Source: Chryseobacterium gleum
Lineage (GTDB): Bacteria; Bacteroidota; Bacteroidia; UBA10329
Length of the DNA: 50,705 nucleotides
Assembly: GCA_945903645.1 (NCBI GenBank)
Contig: CAMDOM010000018.1
Location: 1 to 50,705, forward strand
Direction: 5' to 3'
Of this stretch, positions 17,736 through 25,818 are shown in pieces. The notes under the pieces were generated by a model, which ran no database searches, was not told the origin of the DNA, and saw nothing but the letters and a program-made list of their open reading frames with translations. Position 1 is the first letter of the stretch. Every line of letters begins with the position of its first letter. The translations under genes and the position numbers were made by a program.

Positions 17736-18191
17736 ATGAAATTTTCTAAGTTATTACCACTCTTTTTGCTCGGTTTGGTTGTTTTATCAGCGCCATCATG
17801 TAGTCAAACCGAAATTGCCCAAGTGCAGGGACAATGGAAGTTATTCTTCCTGAATCATTTGGAAGACCCGGATATTTATGTTTGGAATTTTACTGAAGAC
17901 GGTCAGTTAATAATCACCGCTTATCCTTATCCTACAGATAGCGTTCCTAATCCTCCATCAACTATTAGAGGAACAGGTAAATATGAAACTTCCGCGGAGT
18001 TTCTTGATGCAGTAGTTGTTATTTCCGATATGTTGACAACCGACTCGGATGTATACGTGCAATTGAGCAGTTGTTGCATGGAAGGGAATTCAGCCGCTTG
18101 GACCATTCATGTTATTGATGATGAGGTTCTTCGATTAGGCACAGCTGATGCTGGTGGTTATGTAATTCGCGAATTTACTAGAGTGCGTTAA
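17736..18191 (+). CDS. lipocalin-like lipoprotein, function unknown
   Basis: A 151-residue lipoprotein: a hydrophobic N-terminus runs into the lipobox LSAPSC. The mature part is short and beta-rich, with QGQWKLFFLNH and VWNFTEDGQLII, a pattern of small lipocalin-like Bacteroidota lipoproteins. Two adjacent Cys (SSCCME) are present. No catalytic residues are evident. ATG at 17736 is used rather than the GTG one codon upstream. It ends 22 bases before radA and may be co-transcribed with it. Confidence 0.7.
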   Translation: MKFSKLLPLFLLGLVVLSAPSCSQTEIAQVQGQWKLFFLNHLEDPDIYVWNFTEDGQLIITAYPYPTDSVPNPPSTIRGTGKYETSAEFLDAVVVISDMLTTDSDVYVQLSSCCMEGNSAAWTIHVIDDEVLRLGTADAGGYVIREFTRVR

Positions 18192-18213
18192 TTGCCTCAT
18201 CTTTGGGGCTTGA

Positions 18214-19569
18214 ATGAGTAAGGCACGTACCGATTTTCTATGTCAGAGTTGTGGTTACAACTCGCCCAAGTGGGTGGGCAAATGTCCGTCATGCGGTGAA
18301 TGGAACACTTTGGTAGAAGAGGTGGTGTCCAAGTCCAAAGCTGCGTTGGCAAGCCGAGTGAGCGATGCAAAACCATTGCCACGCAACATATCTGAAATTG
18401 AACATCTCTCGGAAGCTCGGCTTGTTTCGCCCGATGGGGAATTTAACAGAACGGTCGGTGGAGGCATTGTCCCAGGTTCAGTAATCCTTATTGGTGGCGA
18501 GCCGGGTATAGGCAAATCCACCTTGTTGCTGCAATTGGCCTTACATTGGACAGGACTGCACGTGCTCTATGTCTCTGGTGAAGAAAGTGAGCAGCAAATT
18601 CGGATGCGGGCCGAGCGAGTGGGAATTCGCAATGCGGAATGTGTCATTCTCACTGAGACCTCGACCACGTTGCTTTTCAAGCATTTCAAGCAAGTAAAAC
18701 CTGACCTGATTATAATTGATTCCATTCAGACGGTCTATTCTGAGTTGATTGATTCCACACCAGGCAGCGTATCGCAAATCAGGGAATGCACAGGGGAGTT
18801 TGTGCGCTTTGCAAAAGAGACAGGCACGCCAATCATCCTCGTGGGGCACATCACCAAAGATGGCAGCATCGCAGGGCCAAAGATTTTGGAGCACATGGTG
18901 GATACCGTGCTTCAGTTTGAGGGTGACCGCCACTATCTGTTCCGTATTGTGCGCGCCATCAAGAACCGATTCGGCAGCACGCCCGAATTAGGCATCTATG
19001 AGATGAACAACAGCGGATTGGAGGCTGTTTCCGACCCATCGCGCATTCTTGTTCCCGACCGAGATGAGCAATTGAGTGGTGTTTCCATCTCAGCTATGTT
19101 GGAAGGTATTCGGCCCATGTTGATTGAGACCCAATCGCTTGTTAGTTCTGCTGTTTACGGCACTCCTCAGCGTTCGGCCACGGGCTTCGATTTGCGCAGG
19201 ATGAACATGCTTTTGGCTGTTTTGGAAAAAAGATGTGGATTTAATTTGGGTGCCAAAGACGTATTTTTAAACATCACTGGTGGAATGAAAGTAGATGATC
19301 CCGCACTTGACCTCGGGGTAATATGTTCGATGTTGTCGTCCAACGCGGATTTACCGATTCCTGTGGGTTCGTGCTTTGCGGGTGAAGTTGGTTTGAGTGG
19401 TGAAATCCGACCTGTGAGCCGTATTGAACAACGTATTGACGAAGCCGCAAAAATGGGTATGAAGCAAATCTTCGTTTCCGACCGTAACCCTATAAACGCC
19501 ACTATCAAGACTATCCGTGTCATTCAGGTAGGCAAGGTGGGCGAGGTGTTTGCTCATCTATTCGGCTAA
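18214..19569 (+). CDS. radA: DNA repair/recombination protein RadA (Sms)
   Basis: RadA is a RecA-like ATPase that drives branch migration in recombination and repair. The 451-residue chain has the N-terminal zinc finger CQSCG...CPSCG (C10, C13, C24, C27), the Walker A motif GGEPGIGKST (94-103), the RadA-specific KNRFG motif (250-254) and a C-terminal Lon-like domain (DVFLNITGGMKVDDPALDLG). It is of typical length and intact. marC follows after 14 bases. Confidence 0.96.
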   Translation: MSKARTDFLCQSCGYNSPKWVGKCPSCGEWNTLVEEVVSKSKAALASRVSDAKPLPRNISEIEHLSEARLVSPDGEFNRTVGGGIVPGSVILIGGEPGIGKSTLLLQLALHWTGLHVLYVSGEESEQQIRMRAERVGIRNAECVILTETSTTLLFKHFKQVKPDLIIIDSIQTVYSELIDSTPGSVSQIRECTGEFVRFAKETGTPIILVGHITKDGSIAGPKILEHMVDTVLQFEGDRHYLFRIVRAIKNRFGSTPELGIYEMNNSGLEAVSDPSRILVPDRDEQLSGVSISAMLEGIRPMLIETQSLVSSAVYGTPQRSATGFDLRRMNMLLAVLEKRCGFNLGAKDVFLNITGGMKVDDPALDLGVICSMLSSNADLPIPVGSCFAGEVGLSGEIRPVSRIEQRIDEAAKMGMKQIFVSDRNPINATIKTIRVIQVGKVGEVFAHLFG

Positions 19570-19583
19570 GTTCATTCAAAAAA

Positions 19584-20156
19584 ATGACCATGAATTTTGA
19601 TGTAAAAGAAATAGTCACTGCGGGCATGGTTTTGTTTGCTGTAATCGACATTGTTGGCAGCGTTCCAATTATCATTGAACTGCGCAATAAGGCTGGTCAT
19701 TTGAAGTCGGAAGTGGCAACAATCGCTTCACTTGTTATTATGATAGCATTTCTTTTTTTGGGAGAAAGCATGCTCAAACTTATTGGTATAGGAGTTGGCG
19801 ACTTTGCAATTGCAGGCTCATTAGTGTTGTTTTTTATCGCCTTAGAAATGATTTTAGGCATTAAGCTTTATAAAGGAGAAACACCTTCGACCGCGTCCAT
19901 CGTTCCGCTGGCTTTTCCGCTAATTGCGGGAACTGGAACGCTGACTACGCTGCTTTCTATCCGTGCAGAGTATCATGTGGAGAATATCATTGTTGCCATA
20001 CTGTTGAACATGATTCCCGTTTATCTCGTACTGAAGAATACGCAACGCCTTGAACGTATTCTTGGGCCAGGCGGCATTGGTGTGCTACGCAAAGTATTCG
20101 GGATAGTGCTGCTGGCAATTGCGGTGAAATTGTTCCGGACGAACTTGGGCATCTGA
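19584..20156 (+). CDS. marC: MarC family integral membrane protein
   Basis: A 190-residue inner-membrane protein with six predicted helices, of the MarC/UPF0056 family. Characteristic segments are VLFAVIDIVGSVPIIIEL in the first helix and PLAFPLIAGTGTLTTLLS in the middle. The family's biochemical function is not established; it was once linked wrongly to antibiotic resistance. Position directly after radA suggests co-transcription. Confidence 0.88.
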   Translation: MTMNFDVKEIVTAGMVLFAVIDIVGSVPIIIELRNKAGHLKSEVATIASLVIMIAFLFLGESMLKLIGIGVGDFAIAGSLVLFFIALEMILGIKLYKGETPSTASIVPLAFPLIAGTGTLTTLLSIRAEYHVENIIVAILLNMIPVYLVLKNTQRLERILGPGGIGVLRKVFGIVLLAIAVKLFRTNLGI

Positions 20157-20173
20157 GCGTTCTTCGCAATCCT

Positions 20174-20181
20174 TACCTTTG
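20174..20181 (+). promoter_or_regulatory. -7 element directly before the HYC_CC_PP gene
   Basis: TACCTTTG matches TAnnTTTG exactly and ends only four bases before the ATG at 20186, so a transcript from it would be leaderless or nearly so. No -33 TTG is found at standard spacing; the nearest TTG is 26 bases upstream. Confidence 0.45.
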
Positions 20182-20185
20182 CACC

Positions 20186-20590
20186 ATGCGTCTGCTGAAA
20201 CTCATCATATCCCCGTTGCTAGCTTTGCTGGTATTGCTTTCGGGCATGGGGTTCTTTGTGGATCACATGGTATGCAGCATTAGCGGCAAACATCGCTTGG
20301 CCATCAACGCGCAGGTTAGCGAGTGCTCAGATTCATGTTCTCGTAAGGCCGATATACACACTCTTCAACGTGAATGCTGCGATTTTGACTCCAATTATTT
20401 CAAAGAGGATGTACTTGCGCAATACAAAGAAGAGCAGCAGAAAAGTATTGTAGCCTTATCGGATTATATTCCTGTGCGCGGACTGTTGGCCTTGCCTGTT
20501 GCGCTTTGCAAAGCGGCATTTTCACCTTTCGCAGACCTGCCTCCACCTCATGTTCGTTGGCATTTGCTACTTCAGGTTTTTGTAATCTGA
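20186..20590 (+). CDS. HYC_CC_PP family protein (metal-uptake associated)
   Basis: A 134-residue exported or membrane-anchored protein with an N-terminal hydrophobic segment. The diagnostic pieces are present in order: a His/Cys cluster after the leader (DHMVCSISGK), paired cysteines (ECCDF) and a di-proline near the C-terminus (DLPPPHV). Genes of this family usually precede a TonB receptor thought to handle copper or another soft metal, as here. Cys and His are plentiful enough for metal binding, but binding is inferred. Confidence 0.72.
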   Translation: MRLLKLIISPLLALLVLLSGMGFFVDHMVCSISGKHRLAINAQVSECSDSCSRKADIHTLQRECCDFDSNYFKEDVLAQYKEEQQKSIVALSDYIPVRGLLALPVALCKAAFSPFADLPPPHVRWHLLLQVFVI

Positions 20591-20606
20591 TACCCGTTCT
20601 GTTTTT

Positions 20607-20620
20607 CCCGAAGCTTCGGG
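20607..20620. repeat. 14-bp perfect palindrome CCCGAAGCTTCGGG
   Basis: A perfect palindrome in the short gap between the HYC_CC_PP gene and the TonB receptor gene. It is preceded by five T and could form a small hairpin. Similar palindromes recur between genes in Bacteroidota genomes; this is the only copy noticed here. Confidence 0.6.
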
Positions 20621-20657
20621 ATTGGACTTTCTTTTTCCTTTAACAGAACTATATCTC

Positions 20658-22940
20658 ATGAAAACTCTCATCAATGCCTTTGGCCGCCTTAGGTTCAAGG
20701 TTCCGGGTTCTAGACCTGAATCTCAACATCAATTTCACATACTCTTTCTTCTTCTTTTTGGCGGTTGTCTGTTACCCTTTGCCTCTTTTGCCCAAACTCT
20801 CAAAGGCGTTATCTACGGCCATGCGGATGAAGGCAGTGTGGCGCTTGTGGGGGCTAATGTCATCTGGTCGGGCACCACGGTGGGCACGGTGACGGATGCA
20901 GACGGGCGATTTTCACTTGCCGTAAATGAAGGACTGCCCGCCTTGTTGGTAGTGAGCTATGTGGGTTACACACCAGATACTATCACCATCACCTCCACCG
21001 CGCGAACGCTCGAAGTGGACCTCGAACCTTCGGTGTTGCAGGGCGTCACTATTTCCGAGCGGCAATCCGGGGTCGATTTCAAGCTGATGGACCCCATTGT
21101 GGCGGAGAACATCAACAGTTGTGAGCTGCGCAAAGGGGCATGTTGTAATCTTTCGGAGAGCTTCGAGACCAACGCCTCGGTGGATGTGGTGTTCAACGAT
21201 GCTGTGTCGGGTGCCAAGCGCATTCAGATGTTGGGATTGGATGGCGCGTATGTGCAGATACAGGCCGAGAATGTGCCATTGGTGCGCGGGTTAAGCACGA
21301 GCTACGGCATGGATTTTATTCCCGGAACTTGGATTGAGAGCATCCAGATTATAAAAGGACCTGGCTCGGTGGTTAATGGGTATGAGAGCATGGCAGGGCA
21401 GATTAACTTGGAGTATTTCAAACCCAATAAGGCTGAGAAGCTGTTCATCAACGGATATGCGAATACAGGGGGACGGCTAGAGCTGAATGTGCAGACCGCT
21501 AAGCAGTTCACCGAGAAAGTAGGCACGCAGTTGAATTTGCATCTCAGCGGTATCCTGGCGGAAAATGACATGAATGACGATGGCTTCATGGACATGCCTA
21601 AATCAACTCAGATGAACATGTTCAACCGTTGGACGATTGATGGTAAGCACACCTTTGGGCAGTTCGGCATCCGTGCCCTGTATGATGATAAGGTGGGAGG
21701 ACAGCTAGGTTTCCGACCGGGAATGGCACGCACGGAGACTACACCTTACGGCATCGGCATCACCACGCGGCAAGTGGACCTGTTCACCAAGACAGGTTTT
21801 TTCCTTCAGAAGGTGGACAACATGAGCATTGCGCTAATCACCAACTGGCGCTACCACAATCAGGTGTCGTTCTTTGGGATGAAGGATTATGATGGCGTGC
21901 AGCGAAGCATCAACCTCAATATGCTAACGCGCAAAGGCTGGGACGAAGACCGCCACGAATTGAAGGCCGGACTTTCGCTCCTCTACGACAATTTTGATGA
22001 GGTGTATAACGATAGTGCTTTTGCCCGTATCGAGCAGGTGCCTGGGGCGTTTGCGGAGTATGCGTTCAATATCCCAGAGAAGTTCTCTGTGCTGGCGGGA
22101 TTCCGGGCAGATTACCACCTGCTCTATGATTGGTTCCTCACGCCACGCTTGCACCTTCGCTACAATCCTACTAAGAATACAGTAGTTCGCCTGACCGGTG
22201 GACGCGGCTACCGTACGGCCAATGTATTTGCCGAGCATGGCGCGGTACTGGCCAGTTCGCGTATCGTGATGGTGTTGGAGGCTTTGCAGCCCGAGCAGTC
22301 CTGGAATGTGGGAGTTAGTGTGTCGCATAACTTCAAAGTATTGGGCCGTCCTGCTTCGGTTTATGGCAGTTTTTACCGCACCGATTTTGTCAATCAAGTA
22401 GTGCTGGACCTCGATGCGGATGTGCGCGAGGTGCGATTCTATAATCTGAATGGAAGCTCCTATTCAAATGCATTGCAACTAGAAATTTCCTACGAACCTG
22501 TTAAACGATTGGAACTGAAGGCCGCCTACAAATGGAACGATGTGTGGGTCACCACCGCAGGGCAATTGCAAAAGGGGGTTTTAGCTCCCCAACATTCTTT
22601 GCTTGGAACGATTCATTATGCCACCAATTTCGACAAATGGCAGTTCGACCTCACTGTGCAAGGCCATGGCCCACGCAGATTGGCAAATACCTCGGCCAAC
22701 CCCGAACAATATCGCTTGCCCGATACCTCGCCTTGGTACCTGACCATGAATCTGCAAGTGACCAAGAAATTTAAGTGGTTCGAGGTGTACGTGGGTGCCG
22801 AAAACTTGACCAACTTTGTACAAAAGGATGCCATCATTGCCAGCAGCGACCCACATGGCTCGTTCTTTGATGCATCGCAGGTTTGGGGGCCTACAATGGG
22901 AATTAACCCGTATCTCGGCTTTCGATATTCACTAAAGTAA
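20658..22940 (+). CDS. TonB-dependent receptor with carboxypeptidase-like domain, probable metal receptor
   Basis: A 760-residue outer-membrane receptor. The ATG at 20658 gives an export signal ending FASFAQ; the in-frame TTG at 20622 is rejected. Residues about 47-125 form the carboxypeptidase-regulatory-like beta domain (GANVIWSGTTVGTVTDADG). The plug follows, with QMLGLDGAYVQIQ and IKGPGSVVNGYESMAGQIN, then the barrel. Just before the plug is an unusual C-x6-CC motif (SCELRKGACCNLSESFE; C155, C162, C163), which fits soft-metal handling. It lies between a HYC_CC_PP gene and a heavy-metal-associated protein gene, so copper or a similar metal is the likely cargo. Confidence 0.88.
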   Translation: MKTLINAFGRLRFKVPGSRPESQHQFHILFLLLFGGCLLPFASFAQTLKGVIYGHADEGSVALVGANVIWSGTTVGTVTDADGRFSLAVNEGLPALLVVSYVGYTPDTITITSTARTLEVDLEPSVLQGVTISERQSGVDFKLMDPIVAENINSCELRKGACCNLSESFETNASVDVVFNDAVSGAKRIQMLGLDGAYVQIQAENVPLVRGLSTSYGMDFIPGTWIESIQIIKGPGSVVNGYESMAGQINLEYFKPNKAEKLFINGYANTGGRLELNVQTAKQFTEKVGTQLNLHLSGILAENDMNDDGFMDMPKSTQMNMFNRWTIDGKHTFGQFGIRALYDDKVGGQLGFRPGMARTETTPYGIGITTRQVDLFTKTGFFLQKVDNMSIALITNWRYHNQVSFFGMKDYDGVQRSINLNMLTRKGWDEDRHELKAGLSLLYDNFDEVYNDSAFARIEQVPGAFAEYAFNIPEKFSVLAGFRADYHLLYDWFLTPRLHLRYNPTKNTVVRLTGGRGYRTANVFAEHGAVLASSRIVMVLEALQPEQSWNVGVSVSHNFKVLGRPASVYGSFYRTDFVNQVVLDLDADVREVRFYNLNGSSYSNALQLEISYEPVKRLELKAAYKWNDVWVTTAGQLQKGVLAPQHSLLGTIHYATNFDKWQFDLTVQGHGPRRLANTSANPEQYRLPDTSPWYLTMNLQVTKKFKWFEVYVGAENLTNFVQKDAIIASSDPHGSFFDASQVWGPTMGINPYLGFRYSLK

Positions 22941-22961
22941 ACGTTCACTAATACCATTTTC

Positions 22962-23297
22962 ATGAAACCAATTTTCATTCTTACCGCAATTCTGCTTTCT
23001 TTCGGAACTTCATTTGCTCAGAAAAAAGGAGTAGAAACTGCTCAAATTAAAACTTCGGCTGTTTGCGAAATGTGCAAAGAGACCATTGAAAAGCAAATGA
23101 GTTTTACCAAGGGAGTTACCGCTGCTTCGCTCGATGTGAAATCGGCCGTGTTAACTGTTTCTTTCCGCAGTGCCAAAGCATCAGTAGAAACTATTCGAAA
23201 AGCAATAAATGCTATTGGCTATGACGCGGATGAAAGCCCAGCAACTCCAGAAGCATACGAAAAGCTGCATGGTTGTTGCAAAAAGGACAGCCATTAG
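22962..23297 (+). CDS. periplasmic heavy-metal-associated (HMA) domain protein
   Basis: A 111-residue exported protein (signal peptide ending SFAQ) with one HMA domain. The metal-binding CxxC is CEMC (C35, C38) in the usual place after the first strand, and the ferredoxin-like fold follows (AVLTVSFRSAKASVETIRKAI). The C-terminal tail HGCCKKDSH gives further thiol and His ligands. It probably takes metal from the upstream TonB receptor in the periplasm; the gap to that gene is 21 bases. Confidence 0.85.
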   Translation: MKPIFILTAILLSFGTSFAQKKGVETAQIKTSAVCEMCKETIEKQMSFTKGVTAASLDVKSAVLTVSFRSAKASVETIRKAINAIGYDADESPATPEAYEKLHGCCKKDSH

Positions 23298-23308
23298 AGC
23301 GATTCTAG

Positions 23309-23650
23309 GTGAAGGAGCTAACCATCACATTTGAGGATTTTCAACTTCTGAATATTCGGATTGGCACAATTTCTTCCGTTTCCGAATTTCCGAAGGCGAA
23401 TAAAACTGCTTATCAACTTATCAAAGACTTAGGGCCGTTGGGCAATCGAAAGTCAAGTGCGCAAATCACGCATCTATATAGGAAGGATGATTTGGTGGGA
23501 AAGCAAGTTTTGGCGGTGGTTAACTTCTTACCAAGGCAAATTGCCAATTTTGTAAGTGAGGTTTTGGTGCTTGGCGTGGTTGACCCAGCTAGCAAAGTAG
23601 TGTTGCTTCAAGCGGATAAGCCCATCCCGAATGGAGGCTATATTCGTTGA
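23309..23650 (+). CDS. CsaA-like tRNA-binding domain protein
   Basis: A 113-residue stand-alone OB-fold tRNA-binding domain, as in CsaA and the C-terminal part of methionyl-tRNA synthetase. Typical features are the first strand LLNIRIGTISSVSEFPKA, a central KQVLAVVNFLPRQIAN and the C-terminal PIPNGGYIR. The start is GTG at 23309, with no in-frame ATG nearby. The function is RNA binding or chaperone-like, not known in detail. A terminator follows. Confidence 0.85.
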   Translation: MKELTITFEDFQLLNIRIGTISSVSEFPKANKTAYQLIKDLGPLGNRKSSAQITHLYRKDDLVGKQVLAVVNFLPRQIANFVSEVLVLGVVDPASKVVLLQADKPIPNGGYIR

Positions 23651-23670
23651 TTAAGCCCACATCCTAAACA

Positions 23671-23698
23671 AAAAAAGCACCCGTTTAGGTGCTTTTTT
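23671..23698. terminator. bidirectional Rho-independent terminator
   Basis: An 11-bp perfect stem AAAAAAGCACC / GGTGCTTTTTT closes a 6-base loop (23682-23687). The A and T tracts lie inside the stem, so it can stop transcription from the CsaA-like gene on the plus strand and the zinc peptidase gene on the minus strand. Confidence 0.9.
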
Positions 23699-23719
23699 GA
23701 ATCTATATGGTAGAAGAGG

Positions 23720-24427
23720 TTACTCGTCTCTACGTCCCATGTAGCTCATAACGAAATAGGCCAAAGTAGCGATAGAAGCAAGTGCGGCTACAATGTATGT
23801 GCGACCTGCCCATTTCAATGCAGTAGAGGCGCCATCCATTTCGGCTCCCGATGTGGCCACTCCACTGCCGCGCAACCAAATTAATGCGCGGTTGCTGGCA
23901 TCCATTTCCACTGGAAGTGTAATCACAGTAAATAGCGTAATTGCGGCTTGCAGAATGATAATTGCCAAAAGCGCTTGATTGTAAAGATTGGCGCTAAAAG
24001 CAAGAAAAATCATAGCGATATACACCCAATTCAATGCTTTAGAGCTAAAGTTTACGATTGGCACCAATTGCGAACGCATCTGAAGCCATGGGTATTGCTT
24101 GGCATGTTGCACTGCGTGGCCGCATTCGTGGGCTGCCACCGCTGCGGCACTAATGCTTCTACCCGAAAAAACCTCTGGGCTAAGGTTTACAGTTTTATTC
24201 ATCGGATTGTAGTGGTCGGTAAGTTTGCCAGGAACCGATTCGATGGTCACATCAAAAATGCCGCTATCGTTTAGCATGCGTTGCGCCACTTGTGCCCCAG
24301 TAAGATTGGAACGCAATCCTTCTTCTGAGTATTTTTTGAAAACACTTTTTAAACGGGCACTCACGGCCATGCCTATTCCAGCAAAGACCAGAGTAATTAT
24401 TAGTAATGAGGGATCAAATCCAAACAT
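23720..24427 (-). CDS. membrane zinc metallopeptidase (YugP family)
   Basis: A 235-residue membrane protease with an N-terminal helix (LLIITLVFAGIGMAV), the zinc motif HECGH (H100, E101, H104) in VAAHECGHAVQHAK, then about three further helices toward the C-terminus. This order is the signature of the YugP-like neutral zinc metallopeptidase family. Its substrates are not known. It has its own promoter in the divergent region with hsp20. Confidence 0.9.
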   Translation of the reverse strand: MFGFDPSLLIITLVFAGIGMAVSARLKSVFKKYSEEGLRSNLTGAQVAQRMLNDSGIFDVTIESVPGKLTDHYNPMNKTVNLSPEVFSGRSISAAAVAAHECGHAVQHAKQYPWLQMRSQLVPIVNFSSKALNWVYIAMIFLAFSANLYNQALLAIIILQAAITLFTVITLPVEMDASNRALIWLRGSGVATSGAEMDGASTALKWAGRTYIVAALASIATLAYFVMSYMGRRDE

Positions 24428-24492
24428 GGTAAGAGAGTTTTAGTTTTTGGTTAGGTGTTGGGTATAGCAACTGATATTCCAAAGCCACAGCA

Positions 24493-24521
24493 CAAAGGTA
24501 CAATTGGCAGTAGCTGTCCAA
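24493..24521 (-). promoter_or_regulatory. promoter of the zinc metallopeptidase gene
   Basis: On the minus strand TTG (24519-24521) is followed after 18 bases by TACCTTTG (24493-24500), a close match to the Bacteroidota sigma-70 pattern. The start codon is 65 bases further on. The remaining sequence up to hsp20 (24522-24677) shows no gene. Confidence 0.6.
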
Positions 24522-24677
24522 TTGACGTTTCAAGTGTTAATTGCTCATAATTTTTCCGCCATTATGACCGATTAGTTTCTGCGAGAATGACATTATGGCG
24601 CTAAACAATAGTGTTTTTTCTAGTGGCACAAGTTCTGCTGAGCGAAAAACATGTTTAACCTTAAAAACTCAAACACC

Positions 24678-25097
24678 ATGACACTTGTAAAATTTAAAAG
24701 ACCTAATGTATTGTTTCCTAGCATTATGGATGATTTTTGGAAGGATTTGCCTTCCATGGAAACTGCTTCTTTTGTGCCATCGGCCAACATAAAGGAGGAA
24801 GAAAACGGCTTTGTGCTCGACCTTTCTGCTCCAGGATACAACAAGACTGATATAACCATCGCTGTGGAAAATGAAGTGCTCATCATTAGCGGAAATCATC
24901 AAGAACAAGCGGAGGAGAAAAAAGAAAATTTCTTAACCCGCGAGTTCCGCACAGGAAGCTTCAAGCGTTCGTTTAATCTTGGAAAATTGATTGACACAGA
25001 GAAAATCAATGCCAAGTATGAGAACGGAATTTTGCGTGTAGAACTTCCAAAAGTGGAAACCACAGTGCGCAAAACAAAAGAGATTACTGTGGCCTAA
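24678..25097 (+). CDS. Hsp20/alpha-crystallin small heat-shock protein
   Basis: A 139-residue small heat-shock protein that holds unfolded proteins in the cytosol. The alpha-crystallin domain spans residues about 35-135, with the family strands GFVLDLSAPGYNKTDI and ENEVLIISGNH, and the signature AKYENGILRVELPK. ATG at 24678 (MTLVKFKRP) fits flavobacterial homologues better than ATG 24651. A terminator follows. Confidence 0.93.
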   Translation: MTLVKFKRPNVLFPSIMDDFWKDLPSMETASFVPSANIKEEENGFVLDLSAPGYNKTDITIAVENEVLIISGNHQEQAEEKKENFLTREFRTGSFKRSFNLGKLIDTEKINAKYENGILRVELPKVETTVRKTKEITVA

Positions 25098-25120
25098 GGG
25101 TTAGGACACCAACACAAAGC

Positions 25121-25155
25121 AAAAGCTCTACTGGCCTCTGTCAGTGGGGCTTTTT
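25121..25155 (+). terminator. Rho-independent terminator after hsp20
   Basis: A 13-bp stem (AAAAGCTCTACTG with CAGTGGGGCTTTT, three G-U pairs) around an 8-base loop, ending in five T. On the opposite strand the G-U pairs become A-C mismatches, so it works mainly for hsp20. It overlaps the last codons of the convergent DUF6624 gene. Confidence 0.8.
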
Positions 25156-25815
25156 GTTATTGTTCAAGCTTCCAAAGTATCGGTCATTCATCACTTGTAT
25201 GTACGCTTCTATAGTGTTTAGACCAATGCTCTGACGTCTTTGATTCAGAAACTCTGGCTCGAATACTGGTTTTGGTTCATAGGAGTTCGAATCTGCGTTC
25301 AATTGCATTTGAGTGCCATATTCCTGAAGTTGTCCTTTGTTCACTTTGACTCTATCGAAGAGATACGCGTAGTCTGCCCCAGAGACGGAACCTAGTACTA
25401 CAAGATTTTTCATTTGCGCAAGCACGCTATCTTGAAATGGAACGTGCAAATCTTGATGCTGAACGAGTAACCAGAAGTCATGAGCTCCCGCCTTGCCCAC
25501 CAATTGAAAGGTTGGGAATCCAAATTGGTTGAAAATACTTTCGAGACCGAAGTAATTTAGACTGTCTGTTTCATGAATCTTGTTTCTAATTTCGGTCAAG
25601 GAGATAGAATCTTTTGGAAGTTGTCCGTTGATGAATTTAGTATGCAAATTTCTCCACAACTGATCCTCGGTCACCATACTATCCAATATCTGAACTAAAG
25701 ATAGGCTTATCGCTGGTTCAGTAGAGTTCTTGTTTGGGGTTGGCATTTGAGCTAGTGCACCTGACAGGTTAAGCACAAACACTAATGACAGCATCCATTT
25801 TGGCATTACTCGCAC
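25141..25815 (-). CDS. DUF6624-family exported protein
   Basis: A 224-residue exported protein (signal peptide ending SGALAQ). The conserved pattern of DUF6624 is seen: FGFPTFQLVGKAGAHDFWLL, VQHQD, AYLFDRVKVNKG and QEYGTQ. The family's role is unknown. It lies three bases after the reductase gene and is the second gene of that pair. Confidence 0.75.
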   Translation of the reverse strand: MRVMPKWMLSLVFVLNLSGALAQMPTPNKNSTEPAISLSLVQILDSMVTEDQLWRNLHTKFINGQLPKDSISLTEIRNKIHETDSLNYFGLESIFNQFGFPTFQLVGKAGAHDFWLLVQHQDLHVPFQDSVLAQMKNLVVLGSVSGADYAYLFDRVKVNKGQLQEYGTQMQLNADSNSYEPKPVFEPEFLNQRRQSIGLNTIEAYIQVMNDRYFGSLNNNKKPH

Positions 25816-25818
25816 AAC

